64,000 nt of DNA from Porphyromonas cangingivalis (GTDB lineage: Bacteria; Bacteroidota; Bacteroidia; Bacteroidales; Porphyromonadaceae), in NCBI RefSeq assembly GCF_900638305.1, contig NZ_LR134506.1:124001-188000 (forward strand). The letters run 5' to 3'. Under the pieces are notes generated by a model. That model saw only the letters and a list, made by a program, of their open reading frames with translations, was not told the origin of the DNA and ran no database searches. Shown here one piece after another: positions 17,475-27,300 of the stretch (positions are counted from its first letter, which is position 1; every line of letters begins with the position of its first letter). Made by a program: the position numbers and the translations under genes.

Positions 17475-19133
17475 ATGGGACAGATGTTTTGCTATCAATG
17501 TCAAGAGACTTCTAAAAATCAAGGTTGTACGGTTGTGGGCGTTTGCGGTAAGACCGCAGATGTGGCTAACCTCCAAGACTTGCTTCTCTATCTCTGCAAG
17601 GGAATATCTCACATCACTGTAAGGCTCAGAGAAAAGGGTGTAGAACTTCCCGAGATCAACAAGTTTGTGGTCGACAGTATGTTCATGACGATCACGAATG
17701 CCAACTTTGACAAGTCTCGCTTCATCACTCGTATCCGTATAGCTCAGGAGCTTCGTGATTCTGCGAAGGCTCACCTCCTTTCGATCGGCGGTAACCTCGA
17801 TGATGTCACTTTCGATGGTATCTCTTGGAGTGGGGAGACCGAGATGGAAATGGCTACCAAGGCTGTGGAGGTAGGCATCCTTGCTACCGAAAATGAAGAT
17901 GTGCGTTCGCTGCGAGAGTTGACCATCTATGGGCTCAAGGGTATGGCCGCTTATGCCGAACATGCCTACAATCTCGGTTACGAAGACGGTGAGATCTACG
18001 CATTCATGCAAAGAGCTCTTGTCGCTACGACCAACGACGGTCTTTCGGCTGATGAGCTTACAGCTCTTGTCCTTGAGACAGGGAAGTTCGGTGTACAAGT
18101 CATGGCCCTTCTCGACAAGGCCAATACCTCCAGCTATGGTCATCCTGAGATCACCAAGGTCAACCTCGGCGTGCGTAACAATCCCGGTATCCTCATCAGT
18201 GGCCATGACCTCAAGGATATGGAAGAGCTCCTCAAGCAGACCGAGGGTACAGGTGTCGATGTCTATACACACAGCGAGATGTTGCCTGCGAACTACTATC
18301 CAAAGTTCAAGAAATACGAGCACTTCGTCGGTAACTATGGAAGCTCTTGGTGGCATCAGATCGAGGACTTCGAGAACTTCAACGGTGTCGTCCTCTTCAC
18401 GACGAACTGTATCGTCCCACCTCGTAAGACTTCTACTTACGCAGACCGTGTGTACACGACAGGTGCATCAGGTTTCGAAGGTTTCAAGCACATCGAAGAT
18501 CGCAAAAACGGACAGCCCAAGGACTTCTCTGCTCTCATCGAGCATGCCAAGAAGTGCCTCCCTCCAAAGGAAGTAGAGACAGGCGAGATCATCGGTGGGT
18601 TTGCGCACAATCAGGTCATTGCCCTTGCCGATAAGGTCGTCGAGGCTGTCAAGAGTGGAGCTATCCGCAAGTTCTTTGTCATGGGTGGTTGTGACGGTCG
18701 TATGAAGGGACGTAACTACTACACTGAGTTTGCCGAAAAGCTTCCACACGACACAGTCATCCTCACTGCGGGTTGTGCTAAGTACCGCTACAACAAGCTT
18801 CCTCTCGGCGACATCAACGGTATCCCACGTGTCCTCGATGCAGGTCAGTGCAACGACAGCTACTCTCTCGTGAAGATCGCCCTTGCGCTCAAGGAAGCCT
18901 TCGGTCTCGAAGACCTCAACGATCTCCCTATCGCTTACAACATTGCATGGTACGAGCAGAAGGCCGTCATCGTCCTCCTTGCACTCCTTCACTTGGGTGT
19001 CAAGAACATCCACTTGGGGCCTACACTCCCTGCGTTCTTGTCTCCTAACGTTGCCAACGTTCTCGTAAATGCCTTTGGCATCGCCCCCATCACCGAAGTG
19101 GACGAAGACTTGCGCCACTTTCTTGGGGCTTAA
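17475..19133 (+). CDS. hcp: hydroxylamine reductase / hybrid cluster protein
   Basis: An iron-sulfur protein with a hybrid Fe-S-O cluster that reduces hydroxylamine and, in enteric bacteria, nitric oxide. It helps anaerobes survive nitrosative stress. The N-terminal cluster ligands are Cys6, Cys9, Cys18 and Cys24 (MFCYQCQET...[10 protein letters not shown]). Hybrid-cluster signatures are visible in [36 protein letters not shown] and the [18 protein letters not shown] segment. Length, 552 residues, fits the family. No hcr reductase gene is adjacent. A hemerythrin/PAS protein follows 42 bases downstream and is probably co-transcribed. Confidence 0.97.
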   Translation: MGQMFCYQCQETSKNQGCTVVGVCGKTADVANLQDLLLYLCKGISHITVRLREKGVELPEINKFVVDSMFMTITNANFDKSRFITRIRIAQELRDSAKAHLLSIGGNLDDVTFDGISWSGETEMEMATKAVEVGILATENEDVRSLRELTIYGLKGMAAYAEHAYNLGYEDGEIYAFMQRALVATTNDGLSADELTALVLETGKFGVQVMALLDKANTSSYGHPEITKVNLGVRNNPGILISGHDLKDMEELLKQTEGTGVDVYTHSEMLPANYYPKFKKYEHFVGNYGSSWWHQIEDFENFNGVVLFTTNCIVPPRKTSTYADRVYTTGASGFEGFKHIEDRKNGQPKDFSALIEHAKKCLPPKEVETGEIIGGFAHNQVIALADKVVEAVKSGAIRKFFVMGGCDGRMKGRNYYTEFAEKLPHDTVILTAGCAKYRYNKLPLGDINGIPRVLDAGQCNDSYSLVKIALALKEAFGLEDLNDLPIAYNIAWYEQKAVIVLLALLHLGVKNIHLGPTLPAFLSPNVANVLVNAFGIAPITEVDEDLRHFLGA

Positions 19134-19175
19134 TCAGCTGCAATACTAAACCTTCCCACAAAAAACACTGTAATC

Positions 19176-20420
19176 ATGAGTGAGTACATCAACAACGCAT
19201 CAAGGAGAAAGGAAGAACTACGAGAACTCCTTCTCCAGATACATAATGGTGAGCAGGCCGATGCCGTGAGAGACCGTCTCATCGAACGCCTACGCTCTAT
19301 CCCATACAATGAGGTGGTCGAGGTCGAGCAGGAGCTCATCAACGACAAGCTCCTCACCGAGGAGGAGATCCTCAGCTTCTGCGACCTCCACACTGCAGTC
19401 CTTGACGGCAGTATCGACCTCGAAGGGGCAAAGCCTGTCCCAGCAGGACATCCTGTGGATACGTTCAAGAAGGAGAACAGCGCCATCCGTCTTCAGATCA
19501 AGGACTTCTATGCCCTCGTTGAAGCTGTGAAAGGCATCTCTGACAACCAAGTCCCGGGCTATCTCATGCAGCTCCGTACGATCCTCAACAACTTTTGGGA
19601 CGTCGACAAGCACTACAAACGCAAGGAGTATCTTCTCTTCCCCTACCTTGAGAAGCATCACATCACAGGACCTCCCAAGGTCCTCTGGGGCAAGCACGAC
19701 GAGACTCGTGCACAGCTCAAGGCTTCGGTCGAAGTTCTCAAGGCCGGCATCTCTACTGCTGATGCATTTCGTGATGCTCTCACATCTACCATCGCACCTG
19801 CGGTGGAGATGATCGAGGGGATGATCATGAAAGAAGAGGAGATCCTCTTCCCGATGTCTATGGATGTCTTGAGCGACGAAGAGTGGTACAAGGTCTACCA
19901 AGAGACGCCAGAATTTGGCTACACACTCATCGATCCGGAGGATGAGTGGAGGCCCGAAGGCGTGGATAGTACTTCGGAAAGTGCAGCGGTCAATGCACAT
20001 AGTGGAGCCATTCGTCTCTCGTCGGGCAACTTCAACATCGAAGAGCTCGAAGCCCTCTTCATCCACCTGCCCATCGACATCACCTTTGTCGATAAGGATG
20101 ACAAGGTGAGGTTTTTCTCTCACAGTCCCAAGCGTGTCTTTGAGCGCAACAGATCCATCATCGGTCGTGATGTGCGTATGTGTCACCCTCCGGGTAGTGT
20201 CCATATTGTGGAGCAGATACTTGAGGACTTCAAGGCCGGTAGAGAGAGTAAGGCGGCATTTTGGTTGTCCAACTTCATGGGACGCTTCATCCACATCGAG
20301 TACACAGCCGTCCGTAATCCTGAGGGCGAATACCTCGGTGTCGTCGAGGTCACTCAGGACATCTCACACCTGCGTGCGCTCGAAGGCGATCAACGCCTCT
20401 TGTCATACGAAAAGAAATGA
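19176..20420 (+). CDS. DUF438 - hemerythrin - PAS domain protein
   Basis: A 414-residue cytoplasmic protein with three parts. An N-terminal DUF438 domain covers about 10-85. A hemerythrin-like HHE domain covers about 100-235 and supplies likely di-iron ligands (KHYKRKEYLLFPYLEKHH, KHDETR, MKEEEILFP). A C-terminal PAS-type domain covers about 290-405 (LPIDITFVDKDDKVRFFSHS, IEYTAVRNPEGEYLGVVEVTQDI). Such proteins are thought to sense or handle O2 or NO. Adjacency to hcp with no promoter visible in the 42-base gap supports a shared nitrosative-stress role, which is inference. No kinase or output domain is present, so signalling, if any, must be by contact. Confidence 0.9.
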   Translation: MSEYINNASRRKEELRELLLQIHNGEQADAVRDRLIERLRSIPYNEVVEVEQELINDKLLTEEEILSFCDLHTAVLDGSIDLEGAKPVPAGHPVDTFKKENSAIRLQIKDFYALVEAVKGISDNQVPGYLMQLRTILNNFWDVDKHYKRKEYLLFPYLEKHHITGPPKVLWGKHDETRAQLKASVEVLKAGISTADAFRDALTSTIAPAVEMIEGMIMKEEEILFPMSMDVLSDEEWYKVYQETPEFGYTLIDPEDEWRPEGVDSTSESAAVNAHSGAIRLSSGNFNIEELEALFIHLPIDITFVDKDDKVRFFSHSPKRVFERNRSIIGRDVRMCHPPGSVHIVEQILEDFKAGRESKAAFWLSNFMGRFIHIEYTAVRNPEGEYLGVVEVTQDISHLRALEGDQRLLSYEKK

Positions 20421-20531
20421 AAGAACCATAGGTAAGAAGAACTAAAAAAACACTAGACTCCATGTTTATTGTGCAGATCAAATAACTAAAAACTCTTTTT
20501 TTTGACAATGTAAGACTTTTGGTCTGTTCGT

Positions 20532-20575
20532 CCCCTCCCACAGGCTTCAAGCCACCTGTGCGGAGGGGCTTTTTT
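20532..20575 (+). terminator. terminator after the hcp operon
   Basis: The stem is CCCCTCC/GGAGGGG with inner CACAGG/CCTGTG pairing, followed by C and T6. It lies about 110 bases after the stop of the DUF438 gene. Confidence 0.85.
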
Positions 20576-20639
20576 GTGGTATGTCTCCCTATCTGACACA
20601 ATGAGAAGAGGGCATTTCCGAATTGATACAAAAATTATC

Positions 20640-20647
20640 TATCTTTG
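20640..20647 (+). promoter_or_regulatory. promoter -7 box of the corrinoid operon
   Basis: TATCTTTG matches TAnnTTTG and lies 38 bases or more before the riboswitch core, so the leader transcript would contain the whole aptamer. A small hairpin (GTGGGG/CCCCAC, about 20661-20680) separates the two. Confidence 0.6.
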
Positions 20648-20685
20648 TCTTGCTATTGATGTGGGGCGAAGTTTCCCCACAGACA

Positions 20686-20884
20686 CTATTGAGGTTCCCC
20701 AATTTTGAGAGTGCTATCAGTCTCTCATGAGAATGGGATTAAAAGGGAAGTCGGTGCAAAGCCGACACTGTCCCCGTAGCCGTAAGATCATCATGGTACT
20801 GTACGATGCCACTGTCTTTGGATAAAAGAGGATGGGAAGGCGCAGTACTTCGGATCGAGTCGGAAGACCTGCCTCTTTAGGATA
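20686..20884 (+). ncRNA. cobalamin (B12) riboswitch
   Basis: The conserved blocks of the cobalamin aptamer are present in order: GGTTCC (20693), TTAAAAGGGAA, CGGTGCAAAGCCG, TGTCCCCGTAGCCGTAA, CCACTG, GGGAAGG and the B12 box GTCGGAAGACCTGCC ending at 20873. GAGG before and CCTC after can close P1. This aptamer binds adenosyl- or other cobalamins and lowers expression of the downstream genes. It sits 182 bases before the BtuF-like start codon and fixes the corrin character of the transport operon. Confidence 0.96.
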
Positions 20885-21005
20885 GCCGATGTTTCTCGGG
20901 TTGAAGAGACTGATGATGACATTAGTATGTGGAGAGTGTCTGCCTTTATTCGTCATATAATTGGCGAGAGTGCAGTATGTCCTACTACCAAATGTTTGTT
21001 TCGTC

Positions 21006-21056
21006 TACGATACCCCATTGAGTAATTTGATGGTAAAACATAAAATAGGTATCGTA
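21006..21056 (+). promoter_or_regulatory. possible riboswitch expression platform at the btuF start
   Basis: A 9-base perfect inverted repeat (TACGATACC at 21006-21014, GGTATCGTA at 21048-21056) ends on the first base of the ATG at 21056. Folding it would hide the ribosome-binding region, suggesting control of translation rather than a terminator. No T-run follows. Confidence 0.5.
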
Positions 21057-22234
21057 TGATGAATATCTCCAAACTATTGGGAATATGTCTCCTCATCCTC
21101 ATCTGTGGCTCATGTACTCCTTCTGCCAAGAGTGGTGAGACGACTCAGGGCATGGATGCGGTGAGTGACTCTCTGGATTTCGCTTTTCCTGTAAGAGTCG
21201 AATATGCTCAGGGCTTTTCCGTCCAAAATCATGACACACACAAGGAACTTGTCATCTATACACCGGGGACACTTGATACTGCCGGTTATTATGTCCTTTA
21301 TCCTCGTTGGACCGATGCCCCTCATGTGGTGTCGCCCAAGGCGAAGTTGATCCCGGTCCCTGCCCTTACCCTTGCGTGTAACTCTTCGACAGAGATCGGG
21401 GCTCTCTCCATCCTCAAGATATACGACAAACTCATCGCTTGCAGCAACCCTCACTATGTCAATGATACGATCGTCCAACGTCGCATCAAAGAGGGTTATG
21501 TCCAGGGGATAGGGCGAGGTATGAGCCGAGATGTGGAGTCGCTGATCGGCTTACATCCCGAGATCTATCTTCAGGATGTTTATAGTGCGACAGATAAGGA
21601 CGAAGACATCATGGCTTCGGGGATCAATATAGTTTATTACAACAACTGGAAGGAACGCAATCTCCTTGGCCGTGCCGAGTGGTTCAAGGTCATGGCGATG
21701 CTCTTCGGTCGTAATGAGTTGGCCGATAGTGCTTTCCAAGATATGGTCTTGCGCTACGAGGAGGCTCGAAAACTCGCTGAAGGAGTGACCGAGATCGTCC
21801 CTATCATGTATGGTAAAGACTACAAAGGGGTATGGCATCTCCCCGGTGAATATGCTTATATCACCAACCTTTTTGCAGATGCCAAGGTGGCCTACGATTA
21901 TGTGCCGGGAGAGCTTGACAACCGTCCTACGAGTTTTGAGTATATTTTTGCAAATCATCGCCACAAAAAGCTGTGGCTCTGCCTCATGACAGGAGAATTG
22001 ACCACGCTCGAAGACTTCCTCTCACTCAATGAGCGTTACCGTCACTTCGATGCGGCCAAAGAGGGAAATATCTGGGTGGATCGCAAGCTGGTCAATGAAA
22101 ATGGTGGAAACGACTTCTGGGAAAGTGGGCCTTACCATCCCGATCTTTTGCTCAAAGACATCATCAAGATCGCTCATCCCGACCTGCTTCCGGAGTATGA
22201 GACTGTCTATTGGACAAAGCTGACCAATGATTGA
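21056..22234 (+). CDS. corrinoid ABC transporter substrate-binding lipoprotein (BtuF-like)
   Basis: A 392-residue periplasmic binding protein of the BtuF/FecB (helical-backbone) class. The N-terminus is a lipoprotein signal ending in ICGSC, so Cys20 is the likely lipidated residue. The two-lobe fold is visible with ALTLACNSSTEIGALSILK near the first lobe, GIGRGMSRDVESLIGLHPEIYL, and NIVYYNNWKERNLLGRAEWFK. It is the first gene after the B12 riboswitch and is followed by matching permease and ATPase genes, so corrinoids are the probable ligand; a heme-type ligand (HmuT-like) is the alternative. The ATG at 21056 overlaps the putative expression-platform stem; a second ATG follows at once. Confidence 0.88.
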   Translation: MMNISKLLGICLLILICGSCTPSAKSGETTQGMDAVSDSLDFAFPVRVEYAQGFSVQNHDTHKELVIYTPGTLDTAGYYVLYPRWTDAPHVVSPKAKLIPVPALTLACNSSTEIGALSILKIYDKLIACSNPHYVNDTIVQRRIKEGYVQGIGRGMSRDVESLIGLHPEIYLQDVYSATDKDEDIMASGINIVYYNNWKERNLLGRAEWFKVMAMLFGRNELADSAFQDMVLRYEEARKLAEGVTEIVPIMYGKDYKGVWHLPGEYAYITNLFADAKVAYDYVPGELDNRPTSFEYIFANHRHKKLWLCLMTGELTTLEDFLSLNERYRHFDAAKEGNIWVDRKLVNENGGNDFWESGPYHPDLLLKDIIKIAHPDLLPEYETVYWTKLTND

Positions 22235-22280
22235 TAGGATAGTCTTCTCTTTTTCTGACCTTACATAAAAGGCTTTCTCG

Positions 22281-23312
22281 ATGACGCTAAGATCAAGAGT
22301 CCTCCTACTCATCCTATTGCTGCTGATCATAGTGGCTTTTGTGCTCGACATCATGTCAGGTGCCGTATCTATCTCGCCCGAGGCCGTCCTTCGTACGCTT
22401 TGGAACGGAGACAACGGCGAAACATCAAGCTATGTCATCCATAACTTCCGCCTACCCAAAGCTCTGACAGCTCTCTTTGCCGGAGCCGGTATTGCGATTG
22501 CAGGCTTGCAGATGCAAAACCTCTTTCACAACCCTTTGGCGGATACTTCTATCCTTGGGATCAATAGTGGTGCCGGTGTGGGAGTGGCCATGTACACGAT
22601 GGCTTACAGCTTGTTCCCTTCGGTAGCGATATTCAACTCCGGAGTATCTACCTGGGGTATCATCATCTCGGCGTGTATCGGTTCGTCGGTGGTGTTGCTA
22701 CTGATCTCGGCAGTGGCAAGTAGGGTCAGAAATATAGTCTCGGTGCTGATCGTAGGGGTTATGGTCGGCTTCCTTTCGAGTGCGATTATCTCGATCTTGC
22801 AGTTTTTCAGTGATGAAGAGACGCTCAAGACATATCTTTTGTGGTCATTTGGGAGCGTTTCGGGGACGACATGGAGACAACTTCATCTGATGATCCCGAT
22901 CATCACTGCCGGGCTTGTCTTCGCCCTGCTCATGCCCAAGCAGATGAACGCCCTTGCTCTCGGAGAGAACTATGCACGCTCCGTGGGTACGAATGTCAAG
23001 TTCGTCCGCTTTGCCCTTATCGGAATCACCAGTATGTTGGCCGGATGTATCACAGCCTTCACAGGGCCTATTGCGTTCCTTGGGATGGCAGTCCCTCATT
23101 TTGTCAGGTTGTTGTTTCGGACGAGTGATCATCGCATACTCATCCCTGCCACGATGTTGTCCGGATCTCTCCTGCTGATCATCTGTGACATCCTGACCCA
23201 ACTTTTGGGCAAAGGGATGCTACTGCCGATCAATGCATTGACCTCTCTTATAGGTGCACCTGTGGTCATCTTCATCGTGATAAAAGATCATCGTTCGTCC
23301 TCTGTTTTATAG
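22281..23312 (+). CDS. corrinoid ABC transporter permease (BtuC/FecCD family)
   Basis: A 343-residue polytopic protein with about 9-10 membrane helices and the FecCD-family motifs RLPKALTALFAGAGIAIAGL and MQNLFHNPLADTSILGINSGAG in the N-terminal half. GPIAFLGMAVPHFVRLL lies in the coupling-loop region that contacts the ATPase, and the C-terminal segment is NALTSLIGAPVVIFIV. It lies 46 bases after the binding protein and 12 before the ATPase ATG. Family members carry cobalamin, heme or ferric siderophores; the riboswitch argues for corrinoid. Confidence 0.93.
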   Translation: MTLRSRVLLLILLLLIIVAFVLDIMSGAVSISPEAVLRTLWNGDNGETSSYVIHNFRLPKALTALFAGAGIAIAGLQMQNLFHNPLADTSILGINSGAGVGVAMYTMAYSLFPSVAIFNSGVSTWGIIISACIGSSVVLLLISAVASRVRNIVSVLIVGVMVGFLSSAIISILQFFSDEETLKTYLLWSFGSVSGTTWRQLHLMIPIITAGLVFALLMPKQMNALALGENYARSVGTNVKFVRFALIGITSMLAGCITAFTGPIAFLGMAVPHFVRLLFRTSDHRILIPATMLSGSLLLIICDILTQLLGKGMLLPINALTSLIGAPVVIFIVIKDHRSSSVL

Positions 23313-23324
23313 TTTTGTTTGGTG

Positions 23325-24332
23325 ATGAGTACAAGTTTCGGACTACAAACCAAAGGCCTTTCTACAGGCTATCGTGATAGGAAAAGGGGTGAACGCATCA
23401 TCTCCAAGGATCTCAACGTTTCGATAGCTCCGGGAGAGTTGGTCATGTTTATGGGTCCCAATGGGAGTGGTAAGTCTACCCTCATGCACACCATTGCCGG
23501 TCTGCTACCCCCTATATCAGGCGAGGTTCTCATTGGAGGAGAGAGCGTGGCGAAGCAGTCGATAGGTCAGATCGCAAAGATGCTCAGTCTTGTCTTGACA
23601 GAGCGCATAACGAGTGCGACGATGACCGTCGAGGATGTTGTGAGTATCGGTCGTTATCCACATATCGGCTATCTTGGGAAGTTGTCGGAGTATGATCACA
23701 AATTGGTTGCAGAGGCTATTGAACTGTGCAATCTGAGGGGGATGGAGCAACGTACGTTGTCCGAACTTAGCGATGGTGAACGCCAACGCACGATGATAGC
23801 AAGAGCTTTGGCACAACAGACCCCGTTGATCCTCTTGGATGAGCCCACGGCACATTTGGATCTTCCCTCTCGTCTTGATGTCATACTCATGCTCCGTAGG
23901 CTGGCACACGATATGAAGCGTAGCATCCTTGTCTCGACCCATGAGCTCGATCTTGCCTTGTCCTGGGCAGATACGATATGGCTCTTGGATCGTGAGGGAC
24001 GACTCACCACGGGGGCGCCGGAAGATCTTGTGCTTGCCGGAAGTGTCGAAAAGACATTCGGCAACGAATGGTTGGGCTACGACTCAGAGGCAGGAGAGTT
24101 CGTCACCCGACTTGCAAAGAGTAAGGTCATACACCTCGAGGCCGAAGGGTTGTCATACATTTGGACAAAGAGGGCTCTCGGGCGCATAGGTTATGATCTT
24201 GCGACAGACAAACAGCCTGACACTCTTTCTGTACAAGTCAAAGATGGTGTTTGGCACCTTGCTCAAGGCTCGGTGCATCATACAGCCTCCTGCATCAAAG
24301 ACTTGGTCACTCTGATCAATACCATTACCTAA
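23325..24332 (+). CDS. corrinoid ABC transporter ATP-binding protein (BtuD-like) with C-terminal extension
   Basis: ATPase of the import complex. Visible features are Walker A GPNGSGKST, signature LSDGERQR, Walker B LILLDEPTAHLD and the switch His in STHELD. The ABC domain ends near residue 255. About 80 further residues (from KSKVIHLEAEGLSYIWT to the end) form an extra C-terminal domain not present in E. coli BtuD. I start at the ATG at 23325; TTG and GTG codons directly upstream also fall in frame. It is followed 25 bases later by the CobN-family gene. Confidence 0.92.
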   Translation: MSTSFGLQTKGLSTGYRDRKRGERIISKDLNVSIAPGELVMFMGPNGSGKSTLMHTIAGLLPPISGEVLIGGESVAKQSIGQIAKMLSLVLTERITSATMTVEDVVSIGRYPHIGYLGKLSEYDHKLVAEAIELCNLRGMEQRTLSELSDGERQRTMIARALAQQTPLILLDEPTAHLDLPSRLDVILMLRRLAHDMKRSILVSTHELDLALSWADTIWLLDREGRLTTGAPEDLVLAGSVEKTFGNEWLGYDSEAGEFVTRLAKSKVIHLEAEGLSYIWTKRALGRIGYDLATDKQPDTLSVQVKDGVWHLAQGSVHHTASCIKDLVTLINTIT

Positions 24333-24357
24333 GATACATTTGACGCTCGACGATACT

Positions 24358-27300
24358 ATGGCTTCTGATTTGACATACCGCATCCTTTACATCCTTGACG
24401 GCCATACCTCTGTGGCACCATCTCAAGATGACCCTTCTATCCGAGTGGATCGGATAGGGGTATCTCTCCTTGACAGTGGAGACACAGTAGGATGGAGGTT
24501 AGTCAAAGAGGCTGACTTTATATTTCTCTTGACCCACGGCTCGGTGTCTTGCTTTAGGGGGCTCAACCGTCTCTTCGATGAACTCGCAAGTAGACAAGTT
24601 CTTTTCGTGTTCTCCAACATGGAAGATGAAGTCGCAGAGCTCCTGCCACGTCTCAAAGTCAATCAAGCGGATTACCTTACCATACAACGCTATATCAAAT
24701 GCTTTGATGCCGACAATGCCACCCGGTTGCATCGTTTTGTCGCATCGCGTTTTGGAGGGTTGTCCCTCGACTATGAGCCAGCACGGTATCCGCGTTGGCA
24801 AGGGATCTATGGCCAAGAAGAAGAGGACGAACAGGTTTATGTCCGCCAACTACTGGATGCGAAGACACGAGGGGTAAGTGTCATAGGTGTCATAGTGCCG
24901 TTTTATCTCTGTCGTTCTCACAATCTCCTTCACGTAGACAGTCTGCTCTCCTGTATCGAAACCCTTGGAGCCAAAGTATTGCCCATATTCACGACAGGAT
25001 CTGAGGACCCTGTCACCGGCGAACAAGGCCTTTCGGTTGCACTGGAAAAGTACTTCTTGCATGACGGTGTACCGATCCCCGACAGCATCATCAACCTTAT
25101 GCCTTATTCGATGGGAGTCTTTGAGCAGGCGGGGCCGATATGGGCTCGCGAGGATGACAAGACCGGTATCATCGAACGTCTCAATCTTCCCATCTTACAA
25201 GCCTATACGACATATCACAGTGCTGAAGAGTATCGTAAGAATGTAGAGGGCTTGGATGCCATTGCACTTATCTCATCGGTTTGTTATCCGGAGTTTGACG
25301 GTCAGATAGACGGTTATCCCATAGGTACGAGAGAGCTTGCTGATGATGGGTTGCCTTACTATGCTCCTTTTGCAGAAGGCATCGAGACTGTCGCAAAGCT
25401 GGCCTTTCGATGGGCACTGCTCAGGCGCAAACCCAATGAGGAGAAGCGCATCGCCATCATCTTTCACAATATGCCTCCGCGCAACGACAGTATCGGTTGT
25501 GCCGCAGGACTGGATTCTCCTCAGAGTGTGTACAATGTTGTCGAAATCCTCAGGAAAGAAGGCATTTATCTTCCCGATCGTTACAAGGATGGTGATGAGA
25601 TCATCGGTCGCATCATCGATGCTGTCACCAATGACACGGGGTGGCTCGAGGACAAGGAGGTCCTTGCACGTGCCGTGGACAGCATCCCCACATCGCTTTA
25701 CTTGCGCTGGCACGATCTCTTGACACAAGAGGTACAGACAAGGCTCACGAAAAGCTGGGACAAGGCTCCGGGAACATTTAAGGTCATTGACGACCAGATG
25801 CCCGTCCCCGGCATCATCAATGGGAATGTCTTCATCGGTCTTCAGCCCCCAAGAGGTTATGAGGAGCATGCCGAGGAGATTTACCACAGCACAGAAGTCG
25901 TCTGTCCGCATTATTATATCGCCTTGTACCGATGGATCCGCCATGTCTTTGAGGCAGATGTCTTCATCCATGTCGGGACACACGGCTCTTTGGAGTGGTT
26001 GCCGGGGAAGGAGAAGGGTTTGTCCCGATCCTGTTTCCCTCTTGTGAATGCCGAAGATATGCCCCATCTGTACATATACCATACGGCCATCATCGGTGAA
26101 GGGATCCAAGCGAAAAGGCGTTCGGCAGCGGTACTGCTCAATCACATGGAGCCAGCCATGACTGAAGGTGGCACTTATGGCGACTTGACCGACTTTGATG
26201 CTTTGGTGAGTAAGTACCTAACAAGCAATATCACCCCTGCTCAGAAGGCATCTCTCAGATCCGAGATCTTGCAACAGGTCGTCACGCTCAACCTTGATAA
26301 AGACATCGGTTACTCCGAAGACCAAGAGGTTGATGAAGAGTTGTTCGTCAGGTTGCACAATTGGCTCGGGACGCTCAAAGGATCCATGGTACGTGATGGT
26401 CTGCATATATTCGGTCAAGTGCCCGAAGCCGAACGCTTGGAGAGTAGCATCCGTATGCTGTTGAGACTGCCACATGGCAAGATACCTTCGCTTTTGGACG
26501 GCTTGGCACGCTATTATGGCTATAGCGAAGATGTGCTGAGAGATACGCCCGAACACATCGTCTCCGAAGGGATGACCGCTTCGATGATGATCGATCGTCT
26601 GACTGCACTTTCGAGACAAGTCATCACCTCGATGCTTGCATCGGGATTTGTTCATGCCCCCGATGAGGCAGAGCTCACACATATCCTTGGGAGATGTACG
26701 GGAGAGGCTCACTCTCTACGCGCAGTGTTGCAGCTTGCCATCAGTGAGGTTTATCCTCGACTGATGAGAGCCACTGACGAACTGGCGAACCTTTACCTCG
26801 GGACTCAAGCCGGATTTGTCCCACCCGGCAAGGGTGGAAGTCCTTGTCGGGGAGCTCTCGACATCCTCCCTACGGGGCGTAATATGTATGCCATCGATCC
26901 GAATGAGATCCCTTCGCATACCGCTTATGCCATCGGTATGAATCTCGGTGCACAGCTCTTGGAGCGACAGCTGGAAGATACCGGCAAATATCCCGATAGT
27001 ATAGCGATAGTCTTGTACTCGGGAGATCAGATGCGCACTTATGGCGAAGATATTGGAGAGATATTGTGGTTGATGGGTTTGCGCCCGCAGTGGTTGAGTG
27101 ACACCTCAGACAAGGTCGTCGGCCTGGAGGTCATCCCCTTATCCGAACTCGGACGCCCACGTATCGATGTCGTCTCACGTATCTCCGGTCTGTTGAGAGA
27201 TACTTTTCCCAACATCATCACCCTTATCGACGAAGCTGTCCGCATCGTCGTTGCTCTCGACGAAAGCCACGAGGACAACTATGTCAAGAAGCACTACGAT

